A stretch of DNA of 64,000 nt from Enterobacter sp. kpr-6 (GTDB lineage: Bacteria > Pseudomonadota > Gammaproteobacteria > Enterobacterales > Enterobacteriaceae). Location: positions 670,365 through 734,364 of the forward strand of contig NZ_FOYH01000002.1 of NCBI RefSeq assembly GCF_900116015.1, in the 5' to 3' direction. The notes under the pieces were generated by a model. That model saw only the letters and a program-made list of their open reading frames with translations, searched no databases and had not been told where the DNA came from. The position numbers were made by a program, and so were the translations under genes. This document shows, one piece after another, positions 54,344-63,657 of the stretch (positions are counted from its first letter, which is position 1; the number at the start of each line of letters is the position of its first letter).

Positions 54344-56221
54344 TCAGAACGCAAAGCAGCTACAGCCGAGCGCGCCCCAGAAGGCGTTTTCTTCGGCAAC
54401 CGGGATGTTTGAGCCACGGGCAATATCATGGGAGTGGCTGTGCACACCGCACGGGCCGCTGCAATGGTGCGCCTGGTTCATCATCCCCACGCGGGTTTGT
54501 GCATCCGGCGGCGCGCTGCGGTAGTGACCCGGCACCTTCACCACCGGCGACCACTCCGGCAACACCGGGATCGACGGCGGCGCTTCCGCCCCAAACGAGC
54601 CTGCCGCATAGACAATCTTGCCGTCCACCAGGGTAAGCACCGACTCGATGCCTTTGATCTCCTCTTCCGGCACGCTGAAGTAGTTTTTGCTCAGCACCAC
54701 CATGTCGGCCAGTTGACCGGTTTTGATCTGCCCTTTTTTGCCCTGCTCGCTGGAGAACCAGGCACTGCCCTGGGTCCACAGCATCAGCGCGGTTTCACGA
54801 TCGAGACGCGCGTTGACGTCATACATCTGCATACCGCCCACGGTGCGGCCCGATACCAGCCAGTAAAGCGCGGTCCACGGGTTGTAGCTGGCGACGCGGG
54901 TGGCGTCGGTGCCAAGGCCAACCGGGACGCCGGTTTCCAGCATCCGCGCGACCGGCGGCGTGTGACGGGTGGCTTCGATGCCATAACGCTCGGCAAAGTA
55001 CTCGCCCTGGAACGCCATGCGGTGCTGCACGGCAATGCCGCCGCCCAGTTCTTTAATGCGATCGATATTGCGCTGCGTGACGGTTTCCGCGTGGTCAAAG
55101 AACCAGTGCAGGCCGTTGAACGGAATGTCGCGGTTGACCTTTTCGAAGACATCCAGCATCCGGCTGATGGATTCGTCATAGGTGGCGTGCAGGCGGAACG
55201 GCCAGCGGTGCTCGACCAGATGGCGCACCACGCGCTCCAGTTCATCTTCCATGCCGGGCGCTAAGTCCGGGCGCGGTTCGAGGAAGTCTTCAAAGTCGGC
55301 AGCGGAGAAGACCAGCATCTCCCCGGCTCCGTTGTGGCGGAAGTAGTCGCTGCCCTGTCCTGGCGTCAGCATGTCGGTCCACTTTTCGAAGTCTTCCAGT
55401 TCATGCCCCGGACGCTGGGTAAACAGGTTGTAGGCGATGCGGATGGTCATCTGCTTTTTCTCGTGCAGTTCAGCGATGACTTCGTAATCTTCCGGGTAGT
55501 TCTGGAAACCGCCGCCCGCGTCAATGGCGCTGGTCAGGCCGAGGCGGTTGAGTTCGCGCATAAACTGGCGCGTGGAGTTCACCTGCTGTTCCAGCGGCAG
55601 TTTTGGGCCTTTTGCCAGCGTCGCGTAGAGGATCATCGCATTCGGGCGGGCGATCAGCATCCCGGTCGGGTTGCCATTGCTGTCGCGCTGGATCTCACCG
55701 CCCGGCGGGTTCGGCGTGTCTTTGGTATAACCCACCACTTTCAGCGCGGCGCGGTTAAGCAGGGCGCGATCGTAGAGGTGCAGCACGAATACCGGGGTAT
55801 CGGGTGCCGCGTCGTTGATCTCATCCAGCGTCGGCATCCGGCGTTCCGCGAACTGGAACTCACTCCAGCCGCCCACCACGCGCACCCACTGGGGCGACGG
55901 GGTACGCAGCGCCTGCTCTTTTAACATCCGCAGCGCATCGGCCACCGACGGCACCCCTTCCCAGCGCAGTTCGAGGTTGTAATTGAGGCCGCCACGGATC
56001 AGGTGCAGGTGCGAATCGTTAAGGCCTGGGATCGCGGTATGGCCTTTCAGGTCGATCACTTTGGTGGCGTCGCAGTGATGCTGCATCACCTCGTTAAGGC
56101 TGCCGACTTCAAGAAATTTACCGTCACGGATCGCGATCGCTTCTGCGACCGGATTTTCACGATCGACGGTGTGAAATTTACCATTCGTCAGAATGATATC
56201 GGCTTTACCGAGGGTAACCAT
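54344..56221 (-). CDS. YtcJ-like metal-dependent amidohydrolase
   Basis: The 625-residue amidohydrolase-superfamily protein has the metal-binding His71-X-His73 in NDSHLHL, later histidines in RLHATYDES and FFDHAETV, and the catalytic Asp in LGTDATRV. The N- and C-terminal beta-sandwich segments are those of COG1574 enzymes. A 45-residue tail after the domain is rich in Cys and His (HHCSGPCGVHSHSHD ... GCSCFAF), which is unusual. There is no signal peptide. First gene of the leftward operon; substrate unknown. Confidence 0.88.
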   Translation of the reverse strand: MVTLGKADIILTNGKFHTVDRENPVAEAIAIRDGKFLEVGSLNEVMQHHCDATKVIDLKGHTAIPGLNDSHLHLIRGGLNYNLELRWEGVPSVADALRMLKEQALRTPSPQWVRVVGGWSEFQFAERRMPTLDEINDAAPDTPVFVLHLYDRALLNRAALKVVGYTKDTPNPPGGEIQRDSNGNPTGMLIARPNAMILYATLAKGPKLPLEQQVNSTRQFMRELNRLGLTSAIDAGGGFQNYPEDYEVIAELHEKKQMTIRIAYNLFTQRPGHELEDFEKWTDMLTPGQGSDYFRHNGAGEMLVFSAADFEDFLEPRPDLAPGMEDELERVVRHLVEHRWPFRLHATYDESISRMLDVFEKVNRDIPFNGLHWFFDHAETVTQRNIDRIKELGGGIAVQHRMAFQGEYFAERYGIEATRHTPPVARMLETGVPVGLGTDATRVASYNPWTALYWLVSGRTVGGMQMYDVNARLDRETALMLWTQGSAWFSSEQGKKGQIKTGQLADMVVLSKNYFSVPEEEIKGIESVLTLVDGKIVYAAGSFGAEAPPSIPVLPEWSPVVKVPGHYRSAPPDAQTRVGMMNQAHHCSGPCGVHSHSHDIARGSNIPVAEENAFWGALGCSCFAF

Positions 56222-56280
56222 AGAACCTCCGAGAGAGATGAATATTGCCCGGATTATGTTCAGCAGCTCCGCGAAAGATC

Positions 56281-56328
56281 TAGTTATACAAAGGGATAGT
56301 TATACCAACGTATAGTTATACACAGAGA
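56281..56328. promoter_or_regulatory. Three direct repeats TAGTTATAC at a 16-bp period
   Basis: TAGTTATAC begins at 56281, 56297 and 56313, exactly 16 bp apart, in the divergent region between the amidohydrolase and the YcaC-like hydrolase. The last copy ends 10 bp before a candidate -35 box. The phasing suggests cooperative binding of an activator, most simply the LuxR-type regulator at the end of the window. Binding is inferred. Confidence 0.65.
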
Positions 56329-56331
56329 TAA

Positions 56332-56360
56332 TTGGCGGGGGGGTGAAAGGTTCCTACACT
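56332..56360 (+). promoter_or_regulatory. Candidate promoter of the hydrolase-XapX-kinase operon
   Basis: TTGGCG (56332-56337) and TACACT (56355-56360) are separated by 17 bp. Both boxes are moderate matches to sigma-70, fitting an activator-dependent promoter with the direct repeats just upstream. Confidence 0.45.
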
Positions 56361-56453
56361 GCGCCAGGACAGTGACATGCCAGGCAAGACGGCGGCCGTC
56401 ACTGGTGCGTTATTCCACGGAACTTTTCACTTTTTACCTTAATGGGAAACATG

Positions 56454-57146
56454 ATGACCACGAGCAAACTTGAAGTCCTGACTCCGCAAAACTGCCAGAT
56501 GATCTTTATCGACCACCAGCCGCAGATGGCGTTTGGCGTGCAGTCAATCGACCGCCAGGTGCTGAAAAACAACACCGTTGCGCTGGCGAAAGCAGCGAAG
56601 GTCTTTAATATTCCGACCATTATCACCACCGTAGAAACGGAAAGTTTTTCAGGTAATACCTACCCGGAACTGCTGGACGTGTTCCCGGGTCAGGACATTC
56701 TGGAGCGTAGCTCCATGAACTCCTGGGACGACCAGAAAGTGCGTGACGCGCTGGCAGCCAACGGCAAGAAAAAAGTGGTGGTCGCGGGCCTGTGGACCGA
56801 AGTGTGTAACAACAGCTTCGCCCTGTGCGCGATGCTGGAAGGCGACTACGAAATTTACATGGTGGCGGATGCGTCAGGCGGCACCACTAAAGAAGCGCAT
56901 GACTTTGCCATGCAGCGCATGATCCAGGCGGGCGTGATCCCGGTGACCTGGCAGCAGGTGATGCTGGAGTGGCAGCGTGACTGGGCGCGTAAAGAAACTT
57001 ACACCCAGGTCATGGATATTGTGCGTGAGCATTCCGGCGCGTACGGCATGGGCGTGGATTACGCTTACACCATGGTGCACAAAGCCCCGTCCCGCCAGAA
57101 GAGCGAGCACAACACGCTGGCCCCGGTTCCGGCTCCGGTTCGCTAA
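56454..57146 (+). CDS. YcaC-like isochorismatase-family cysteine hydrolase
   Basis: The 230-residue protein has the family catalytic Asp20 in MIFIDHQPQ, and Cys118 in VAGLWTEVCNNSFAL preceded by the cis-peptide region. The overall order is like that of YcaC (E. coli, about 208 residues), with a Pro-rich C-terminal extension (LAPVPAPVR). The family includes amidases acting on small amides. Three nearby ATGs (56442, 56451, 56454) are possible; GGGAA lies 4 nt before 56454. First gene of the rightward operon. Confidence 0.85.
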   Translation: MTTSKLEVLTPQNCQMIFIDHQPQMAFGVQSIDRQVLKNNTVALAKAAKVFNIPTIITTVETESFSGNTYPELLDVFPGQDILERSSMNSWDDQKVRDALAANGKKKVVVAGLWTEVCNNSFALCAMLEGDYEIYMVADASGGTTKEAHDFAMQRMIQAGVIPVTWQQVMLEWQRDWARKETYTQVMDIVREHSGAYGMGVDYAYTMVHKAPSRQKSEHNTLAPVPAPVR

Positions 57147-57204
57147 TCCTTCTCGCAGGTCGTTACCTTGCGTGGCGGCCTGCGCTTTCGTAACAGGAGG
57201 GCCT

Positions 57205-57426
57205 TTGAGTCCTTTACTCCTTTCGCTAGGCGCGGGTGTGCTCATCGGGCTGATTTATGCCCTGTTCAACGTCCGTTCGCCTGCGCCGCCCGCCGTGGCG
57301 CTGATTGGCTTACTGGGTATGATCCTCGGCAGCCAGCTGGCCTCCCGGTTTATCACGCCGGAACCCACCGCGCAGATCTCCTTTCATCAACCCATTGTCT
57401 CTGCAATAGCGAAAAAGGCGGAATGA
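57205..57426 (+). CDS. XapX-domain small membrane protein, first copy
   Basis: The 73-residue protein starts at TTG 57205, directly after a strong AGGAGGG site. Two hydrophobic helices (about 4-20 and 29-45) flank the motif VRSPAPPAVALIGLLGMILG, which defines the XapX/DUF1427 family. Function is unknown. Its stop overlaps the next XapX gene by 4 bp (ATGA). Confidence 0.85.
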   Translation: MSPLLLSLGAGVLIGLIYALFNVRSPAPPAVALIGLLGMILGSQLASRFITPEPTAQISFHQPIVSAIAKKAE

Positions 57427-57689
57427 CGATGCTAAAAACCTATGCTGTTTCTCTTGCCATGGGCATTCTTGCCGGGGTGATTTATGTCGTTATCGATGTT
57501 AACTCCCCGGCACCGCCGGTGATCGCGCTGCTCGGTTTGTTTGGTATGCTGATTGGCGAGCAGATCATCCCGCTGTGTAAACGGTTAATTCGCCGCCAGC
57601 CGGTGACCCTGGCCTGGTTTCGTCACGAGTGTGTCCCTAAGATAAGCGGAACACCTCCCCCTCCCGGTGAGAAAAACGCCCAGGGATAA
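57423..57689 (+). CDS. XapX-domain small membrane protein, second copy
   Basis: The 88-residue paralogue of the preceding gene has the same helix-motif-helix plan with VNSPAPPVIALLGLFGMLIG, plus a longer basic C-terminal tail (CKRLIRRQ ... HECVPK). ATG 57423 overlaps the previous stop; ATG 57429 is also possible. The tandem pair could form a hetero-oligomer in the inner membrane. Function is unknown. Confidence 0.85.
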   Translation: MTMLKTYAVSLAMGILAGVIYVVIDVNSPAPPVIALLGLFGMLIGEQIIPLCKRLIRRQPVTLAWFRHECVPKISGTPPPPGEKNAQG

Positions 57690-57706
57690 CCGTTAAGGAA
57701 ATCAGC

Positions 57707-58093
57707 ATGAAGCTGTCGAAGCGTATTGTGGTCGTTGATGACGAGCGTTCTGTCCGAACCGCTCTGGGCAATTTACTGGAGTCTGATGGCTACACCACGC
57801 AGGTATTCGAGTCGGCTGAAGCACTCCTTACTGATGAGGCAGCGCTGAAGGATGCGGCGCTGTTTATCATTGATGTCGAGCTGAAAGGCATGTCCGGCTT
57901 TGAGCTCTTTAAAGAGCTGAAGCGTCGCGTTGAAAAACCGCCGGGCATTATCATCTCCGGCAACGGAGACGAAAACATGCTCTGGTATGCCATCTCCCTC
58001 GGTGCGATTACCTTTTTGCCTAAGCCTCTCGACATTGATACGCTTTTTGAACACATTCATCGGACGTTTTCTCGCTATGAGGGAAGTCAATGA
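57707..58093 (+). CDS. Single-domain response regulator
   Basis: The 128-residue receiver has acidic residues VVVDDE (11-13), phosphoacceptor Asp56 in FIIDVELKG, the switch Ser in IIISGNGD, and Lys in FLPKPL. There is no output domain, so it probably relays phosphate or acts by protein binding, with the kinase encoded downstream as partner. AAGGA lies 7 nt upstream. Its stop overlaps the kinase start by 4 bp. Confidence 0.92.
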   Translation: MKLSKRIVVVDDERSVRTALGNLLESDGYTTQVFESAEALLTDEAALKDAALFIIDVELKGMSGFELFKELKRRVEKPPGIIISGNGDENMLWYAISLGAITFLPKPLDIDTLFEHIHRTFSRYEGSQ

Positions 58094-61000
58094 ACAGCAC
58101 GCTGCTTCACCCGGCTACTGAACAGGACAGCTATACGCTGTCGGAAGAAATCGTCTTTAGTCCGCTGGCGCAGGAAGGCAATATTGAGTGGCTGTTAGGC
58201 CGCGACAGCGCAACGGGCGAAACCTTTTCTCTGGCCATGGCCGCCAGTGAGGAAGCAGAATTATCGGTCACGCAGCGGCTGAAAAATGAGTTTGCCCTGC
58301 GCGATCGTCTGGTGGAAAGCTGGGCGCTAAAACCGCTGCGGCATACCGGGTATCAGGGACGCTACGCGCTGATTTATCCTGCGCTGACCCGGCGAACCCT
58401 CTCAGACACACTCTATATACCCGTCGGCACGCTGACCGATTTCCTGACGCACGCGATTGCCCTTGCCACGCCGCTCAGCCTGATGCATCAAAGCGGGCTG
58501 ATTCATGGCGATATCAAGCCCGCCCACTTTGTCAGCCTCACTGAGGGGCACTATCTGCTCACCGGGTTTGGCCTGACCACCATCGCCTCAGATCTGCCGC
58601 ACCCGCCAGAGTTGACCGTCGCAGGCGGAACGCTGGCCTATATGTCGCCTGAACACACAACGCGCACGCCGCACCCGGTGAGCAGCCTGAGCGATCTCTA
58701 CAGCTTTGGGATTGTGCTGTATGAACTGCTTACCGGCCGCCTGCCCTACGGCAGTCCTGACGGCGGGCAGGCGGAGTGGGTGCATCATCACATCGCTTCC
58801 GAACCGCTGCCGCCGCATCTGTTACGCAAAGAGGTGCCGGTTGTACTCTCCGCGCTCGTGATGCGCCTGCTGGCAAAATGCCCGGAGAATCGCTATCAGA
58901 CGGCGGAAGGTTTGCTGGCCGATCTGCGCCGCTGCCAGTCCAACCTGATGCCGGACGGGGTGCTGGAATCCTTTACTCTTGGGCGACAGGATACGCCGCG
59001 CGCCGGGCTGGCGTCGGATGCGCTCTACTCCGATCACCCGCAGGCGGCGGATATTCTGGCGGCCTATGACCAGGTGCAAAGCAGCGGTAAACACGCGCTG
59101 GTGACGATTACCGGTGCGCCGGGCAGCGGGAAATCCTCGCTGGTGGCGTCGTCAGTGAAGGTCCTGCAACCGAAACAGTCGCTGTTAAGCGTGGTGAAAG
59201 CCGATCGGCACTCGCCGGTGTTGCCCTATGCGATTTTCACCGCCGCGTTTCGCACCATTGCCCTGCATCTGCTCGGTCTGCCGACCGCTGAAATGGCGCG
59301 CTGGCGTCTGCACATTGAGCGGTTGCTCGGTGATTACGTCGGGCTGGCGGTGAGCGTGGTGCCGGAACTGGGCGTCCTGCTCGATCAGAAAGCCCACCTG
59401 CCCGCCGGGGTGCACTCCCTCGATGCGCGGGACAAATTCAATTCCATGGCCTACAGCCTGGTCAAAGCCTTTGCCGCCCCCGGCAGGCCGCTGGTCATTA
59501 TGATCGACGACGTGCACTGGGCGGATCAGGCCACGCTGCAACTGTTGCAGAATCTGTTGCGCCTGAGCGATGACATTCCGCTGCTGCTGATCCTCGCGCA
59601 CTGTGATTCGGTGTCGATGCCCTGCCCGACCGTGGCGGAGAATGTGGCGAAGATCCGCGCGTCGGCCACGCGGATGGTAGACATTACGCCGGAGCCGCTG
59701 TCGGTGAAGCACATCGCGCACTGGCTGGCGGGCCTGATGCACAGCAAAAAAACCGACACCATGGAACTGGCGATGCTGCTGCATGAGAAAACCGGCGGCA
59801 ATCCCCTTCTGACCCATGAGCTGTTCAGGCAGGCGGTGCGGGACGGGCTCATCTCCAGCCCGAAGCCGCAGAAATGGACCTATGACCGCCATGCGATCCT
59901 GCAATGCCACTATTCCGACAACGTGGCCTCGGTGGTCATTCAGCACCTGGAAACCCTGCCGCCCCTCGCCCGTCAGCGTCTGGGGCAGATTGCCTGCCTT
60001 GGCGGGAGCGGAAATATGCCGCTGGCGGCGCACATTCTTGCCGCGTCAGTCAGTGAACTGATGGGGGATTTAGCGCCCGCCGCCAGCGCCCGGCTGATTT
60101 CGCTTTCCGCTGAAAAATTTGCGTTTATGCACACCAGCGTGCTGGACGCGGCGCTGGCGAGCGTCCCGGCAGATGAAAAAGATCGAATCCACCATATCGC
60201 GGCCCGCACCCAGGCAGAAATGGCCGGGGACGCCATCGCCGATGAGCCGCTGTTCCGCGCGGTGCATCATCTGGCGGCGATAAAAAATAGCGCGCTGTTA
60301 AGCCAGGAGGCGGACGCGTTTGCGGCGCTGATCCTGAAGGCGGTGAAACGGGCGAAAATCACCGGCGATTATGTCTCTTCCCTGCGTTTTATTCACACCG
60401 CGCATGTGTTGCATGCCCTTGTCAGCCCGGAGATCAACGCGCAATTTTTGCTTGAGGAAGCCGAGTGCGAGTTTTTAAGCGGCAACCTGACCGCCGCACG
60501 CGAGCGCTGTTCGGCGCTGCTCAGCGCGCCGGGCGAACTGGAAGATAAAGCGGTGGCCGCCTGCCTGATGGCGGAAATCCACATGCGCCAGTCGGATAGT
60601 CAACTGGCGCTGGAAACGGCAATCGCCTGGCTGGCGGTTTTCGGCATCGATTTAAACCGTCATCCTGACAAGGCCGAGTGCGACGCCGCCCGCGTGTTGC
60701 TGAAAGAGGATGTTGGCACTAACCCGTACACCCGCTTCCGGGCGCTGGCGAAAGTCACCTGCCGGGAAACCGAAGCGGTGATGAACCTGATGGCCAGTGC
60801 CAGCACCTACGCGGCGTTTATCAGCCCGCGTCTGCAATTTATGATCCTGTGCAAGCTGCTGCACCTCACGCTGGCAAAAGGGATCACCGGGGCATCGACT
60901 TTTGCGCTGGCGTGGTATGGCGTGCTGTGCGGCGATCACTACGACGAGTACAGTCGAGGATTTGCCAGCACGCTGCTGGCCCGCCAGCTGGTGTACAAAC

Positions 61001-63657
61001 ACGATTTCGCCAGTTTTAAAGCCCGCACGCTGCTGCCGCTCGATCAGGTCAGTATCTGGACGATGCCGGTGACCTATGCCATTGAGCGGGCCAAAGCCAC
61101 CTTTGATGTCGCCGTTGAAATCGGCGATCGCACCACGGCCTGCCTCGCACTGCGCCATATCATCATGAACTACCTGACGCGGGGCGATCACCTCGACGGC
61201 GTGCAGACCTCCATCGACCGGGGGTTAAGCTATGTGCGTAAAGCCCGCTACCGCGACGTGGAAGTGATCCTGCAAATGCAGCGCGATTACGTGCTATTCC
61301 TGAGAAAACCGGGGGACGAGGCGTTTTCGGGCGAGCATTTTATCCCGCCCACGCTGCACATGGAGGAGCATGGCAGAGCGGTTGAGCCTGTTTTCCTGAT
61401 GCAGTTCTGGTCCCGGCTGTATAAGGGCAAAGCGCACTTTTTTGCCGGAGAATATCACCAGGCCCGCCGCTGTTTTCTGGAGGCCGCGCCGCTGACTGAC
61501 TTTATTCCCGGTCATATTCATATGCTGGATTTTCATTTGTACAGCGCGCTGGCCCTGGCGGTACCGCTGGAGCCGCAGGAGGTCACCCCGGACGATCGGC
61601 AACAACTCACGCGGCATTTCGACAAAATCACCACCTGGTGTGCGGAAAATACCAAAACCTTTTCCGATAAAGCGGCGCTGCTTCAGGCCGAAATGCTGCG
61701 GCTGGCGGGCGACAGCACCGGGGCGGCGGAAAAATATGAATCCGCAATGACGCTGGCCCGTGAAGGGCAATTTCACCCGATTCACGCGCTGGCCTGCGAG
61801 CTTGCTGCGCGCCTCGCGGCGGCGAACGGGATGCGCTTTGCGTCCGAGGCCTACATCAAAGGGGCGATGAACGCCTGGGAATTGTGGGGTGCCGGGGCGA
61901 AAGTGCGCCAGTTAGAACACCGCTACCCGCATCTGGTGAGCCAGGGCAGCCAGACGGCGCTGGATACCGTCTCTTTTGCGCAGAATGCGGCTGTCGGGGA
62001 TTTGCAGGGGCTGGTCACCGCCATCCGCGCCCTGACGGAAGAGATCAATCTTAATCGCCTGATCAACACCCTGATGATCATGCTGGTCGAGCGGGCCGGG
62101 GCGCAGCAATGCCTGCTCATTCGCCTGGTTAACGGCACGATCCCGGAAATCGAAGCGCGGGCGATCACCACCGCCGATGGCATTAAAGTCAATATCGTCA
62201 AAGAGACGCCGCTGGCGACGGATCTGCCGCTCTCGGTGCTGTCGGCGGTGATCCGCACCGGGCAGGAGATCCGCACCGGCAAGCCGGACACCTTCAGCCC
62301 GTTCAGTCAGGATCACTATCTGGTCGCTTCCGGCGCGGCGGTGATGTGCGTGCCGATGTTTAAACAGGCGCAGATGGTCGGGGTGCTGTATCTGGAAAAC
62401 CGCCTGCTGCCCGATATCTTCACCACCGAGCATTCGCGGATCGTCTCAATGCTGGCGGCGCAGGCGGCGGTGTCGCTGGAAACGGCGAGGCTGTATGCCG
62501 AACTGCTGGACGAAAACATCCAGCGGCGCAAAATTGAAAAACAGCTTCGCGCCAGCCAGAAATCGCTGATGCTCGGTGAAAAAATCAGTCACACCGGAAC
62601 CTGGCACTGGCATCTCGAGCAGGACATCATGCTGCTGTCGGAAGAGTACCGGCGGATCGTCGGCCTGCCGGAGCGCCAGGACAGCCTGTCGATGGCCGAT
62701 TTTCTGACCCGCGTTCATCAGGACGACCGCCCCACGATCAGCGAACTGGTCACCACCAGCGTGCGTAACGGTCAGCCGATGCAGGCGGAATTTCGTATCA
62801 TCCGCACCGACGGCGCGTGTCTCTGTATTAAAGGCATCGGCGAACCAGTGGAGAGCTGGCCTGAGGTGAAAGAGTATTTCGGCACCATTACCGATATTAC
62901 TCTTCAGCGTAATTCTGAGGATGCGGTGCGCATCGCGCAGGCCGATCTGGCGCGGGTGGCGCGCGCCACCACCGTCGGTCAGCTTACCGCCTCTATTGCC
63001 CATGAGATCAACCAGCCGCTGATGTCGATTGTGGCGAATGCGGGTGCCGCGCTGCGCTGGCTGCGGCGCGATCCCCAGCATCTGGACCACGCCCTCAACA
63101 GCGTTCAGGAAGTGATCAACGAAGGCAAACGCGCGGGCGAGATCATCCGTGGATTGCAGGCGCTGACGCGTAATCACGAAGCTGAATTTGTCTATACGCG
63201 GCTGCACACGCTGGCGCGGGATATCCGCTCGCTGTCGCGGCTGGAGCTTGAACGGCGCTTCATCTCCCTTGAGTTAGCGCTACAGGCGGAGAACGACCAT
63301 ATTTTCTGCGAGAGCGTGCAGATCCAGCAGGTGTTGCTCAATCTGGTGATTAACGCCATGGATGCGATGTCGGAGAATGGCGGCACGCGGCGGCTGCGCC
63401 TCGCCTCCTTCAATCCTCAACCGGACCTGATCCAGTTTGAGGTGTCGGATAACGGAACCGGGCTGAGTGATGAGGTGATCGAGAAGATTTTTGATTCCTT
63501 CTTTACCACCAAAGCCGAAGGAATGGGGATGGGGCTGACCATCAGCGCTGAGATCATCAAGCGCCATGGCGGTAAGCTCAGCGCAACCAATAACGATGGC
63601 GGCGGGAGCGTATTCTGGTTCACCCTGCCGGTGGTGCAGGAGGCGGCTAACTCCTGA
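58090..63657 (+). CDS. Multidomain (pseudo)Ser/Thr kinase - ATPase - GAF - PAS - sensor histidine kinase
   Basis: The 1855-residue soluble protein has this order: a Ser/Thr kinase-like domain (about 20-290), an AAA-type NTPase (about 310-600) with Walker A GAPGSGKSS (342-350) and Walker B IMIDD (to 474), a long helical TPR-like region (about 620-1310), GAF (about 1325-1475), PAS (about 1495-1615), HisKA with His1638 in IAHEINQPL, and HATPase (DNGTGLS, GMGMGL) to the end. The kinase-like domain keeps HGDIKP (139-144) and MSPE (185-188) but has GFG (159-161) in place of DFG and no clear beta-3 lysine, so it is probably a pseudokinase. It likely phosphorylates the adjacent receiver proteins; the signal is unknown. 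Confidence 0.9.
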   Translation: MNSTLLHPATEQDSYTLSEEIVFSPLAQEGNIEWLLGRDSATGETFSLAMAASEEAELSVTQRLKNEFALRDRLVESWALKPLRHTGYQGRYALIYPALTRRTLSDTLYIPVGTLTDFLTHAIALATPLSLMHQSGLIHGDIKPAHFVSLTEGHYLLTGFGLTTIASDLPHPPELTVAGGTLAYMSPEHTTRTPHPVSSLSDLYSFGIVLYELLTGRLPYGSPDGGQAEWVHHHIASEPLPPHLLRKEVPVVLSALVMRLLAKCPENRYQTAEGLLADLRRCQSNLMPDGVLESFTLGRQDTPRAGLASDALYSDHPQAADILAAYDQVQSSGKHALVTITGAPGSGKSSLVASSVKVLQPKQSLLSVVKADRHSPVLPYAIFTAAFRTIALHLLGLPTAEMARWRLHIERLLGDYVGLAVSVVPELGVLLDQKAHLPAGVHSLDARDKFNSMAYSLVKAFAAPGRPLVIMIDDVHWADQATLQLLQNLLRLSDDIPLLLILAHCDSVSMPCPTVAENVAKIRASATRMVDITPEPLSVKHIAHWLAGLMHSKKTDTMELAMLLHEKTGGNPLLTHELFRQAVRDGLISSPKPQKWTYDRHAILQCHYSDNVASVVIQHLETLPPLARQRLGQIACLGGSGNMPLAAHILAASVSELMGDLAPAASARLISLSAEKFAFMHTSVLDAALASVPADEKDRIHHIAARTQAEMAGDAIADEPLFRAVHHLAAIKNSALLSQEADAFAALILKAVKRAKITGDYVSSLRFIHTAHVLHALVSPEINAQFLLEEAECEFLSGNLTAARERCSALLSAPGELEDKAVAACLMAEIHMRQSDSQLALETAIAWLAVFGIDLNRHPDKAECDAARVLLKEDVGTNPYTRFRALAKVTCRETEAVMNLMASASTYAAFISPRLQFMILCKLLHLTLAKGITGASTFALAWYGVLCGDHYDEYSRGFASTLLARQLVYKHDFASFKARTLLPLDQVSIWTMPVTYAIERAKATFDVAVEIGDRTTACLALRHIIMNYLTRGDHLDGVQTSIDRGLSYVRKARYRDVEVILQMQRDYVLFLRKPGDEAFSGEHFIPPTLHMEEHGRAVEPVFLMQFWSRLYKGKAHFFAGEYHQARRCFLEAAPLTDFIPGHIHMLDFHLYSALALAVPLEPQEVTPDDRQQLTRHFDKITTWCAENTKTFSDKAALLQAEMLRLAGDSTGAAEKYESAMTLAREGQFHPIHALACELAARLAAANGMRFASEAYIKGAMNAWELWGAGAKVRQLEHRYPHLVSQGSQTALDTVSFAQNAAVGDLQGLVTAIRALTEEINLNRLINTLMIMLVERAGAQQCLLIRLVNGTIPEIEARAITTADGIKVNIVKETPLATDLPLSVLSAVIRTGQEIRTGKPDTFSPFSQDHYLVASGAAVMCVPMFKQAQMVGVLYLENRLLPDIFTTEHSRIVSMLAAQAAVSLETARLYAELLDENIQRRKIEKQLRASQKSLMLGEKISHTGTWHWHLEQDIMLLSEEYRRIVGLPERQDSLSMADFLTRVHQDDRPTISELVTTSVRNGQPMQAEFRIIRTDGACLCIKGIGEPVESWPEVKEYFGTITDITLQRNSEDAVRIAQADLARVARATTVGQLTASIAHEINQPLMSIVANAGAALRWLRRDPQHLDHALNSVQEVINEGKRAGEIIRGLQALTRNHEAEFVYTRLHTLARDIRSLSRLELERRFISLELALQAENDHIFCESVQIQQVLLNLVINAMDAMSENGGTRRLRLASFNPQPDLIQFEVSDNGTGLSDEVIEKIFDSFFTTKAEGMGMGLTISAEIIKRHGGKLSATNNDGGGSVFWFTLPVVQEAANS

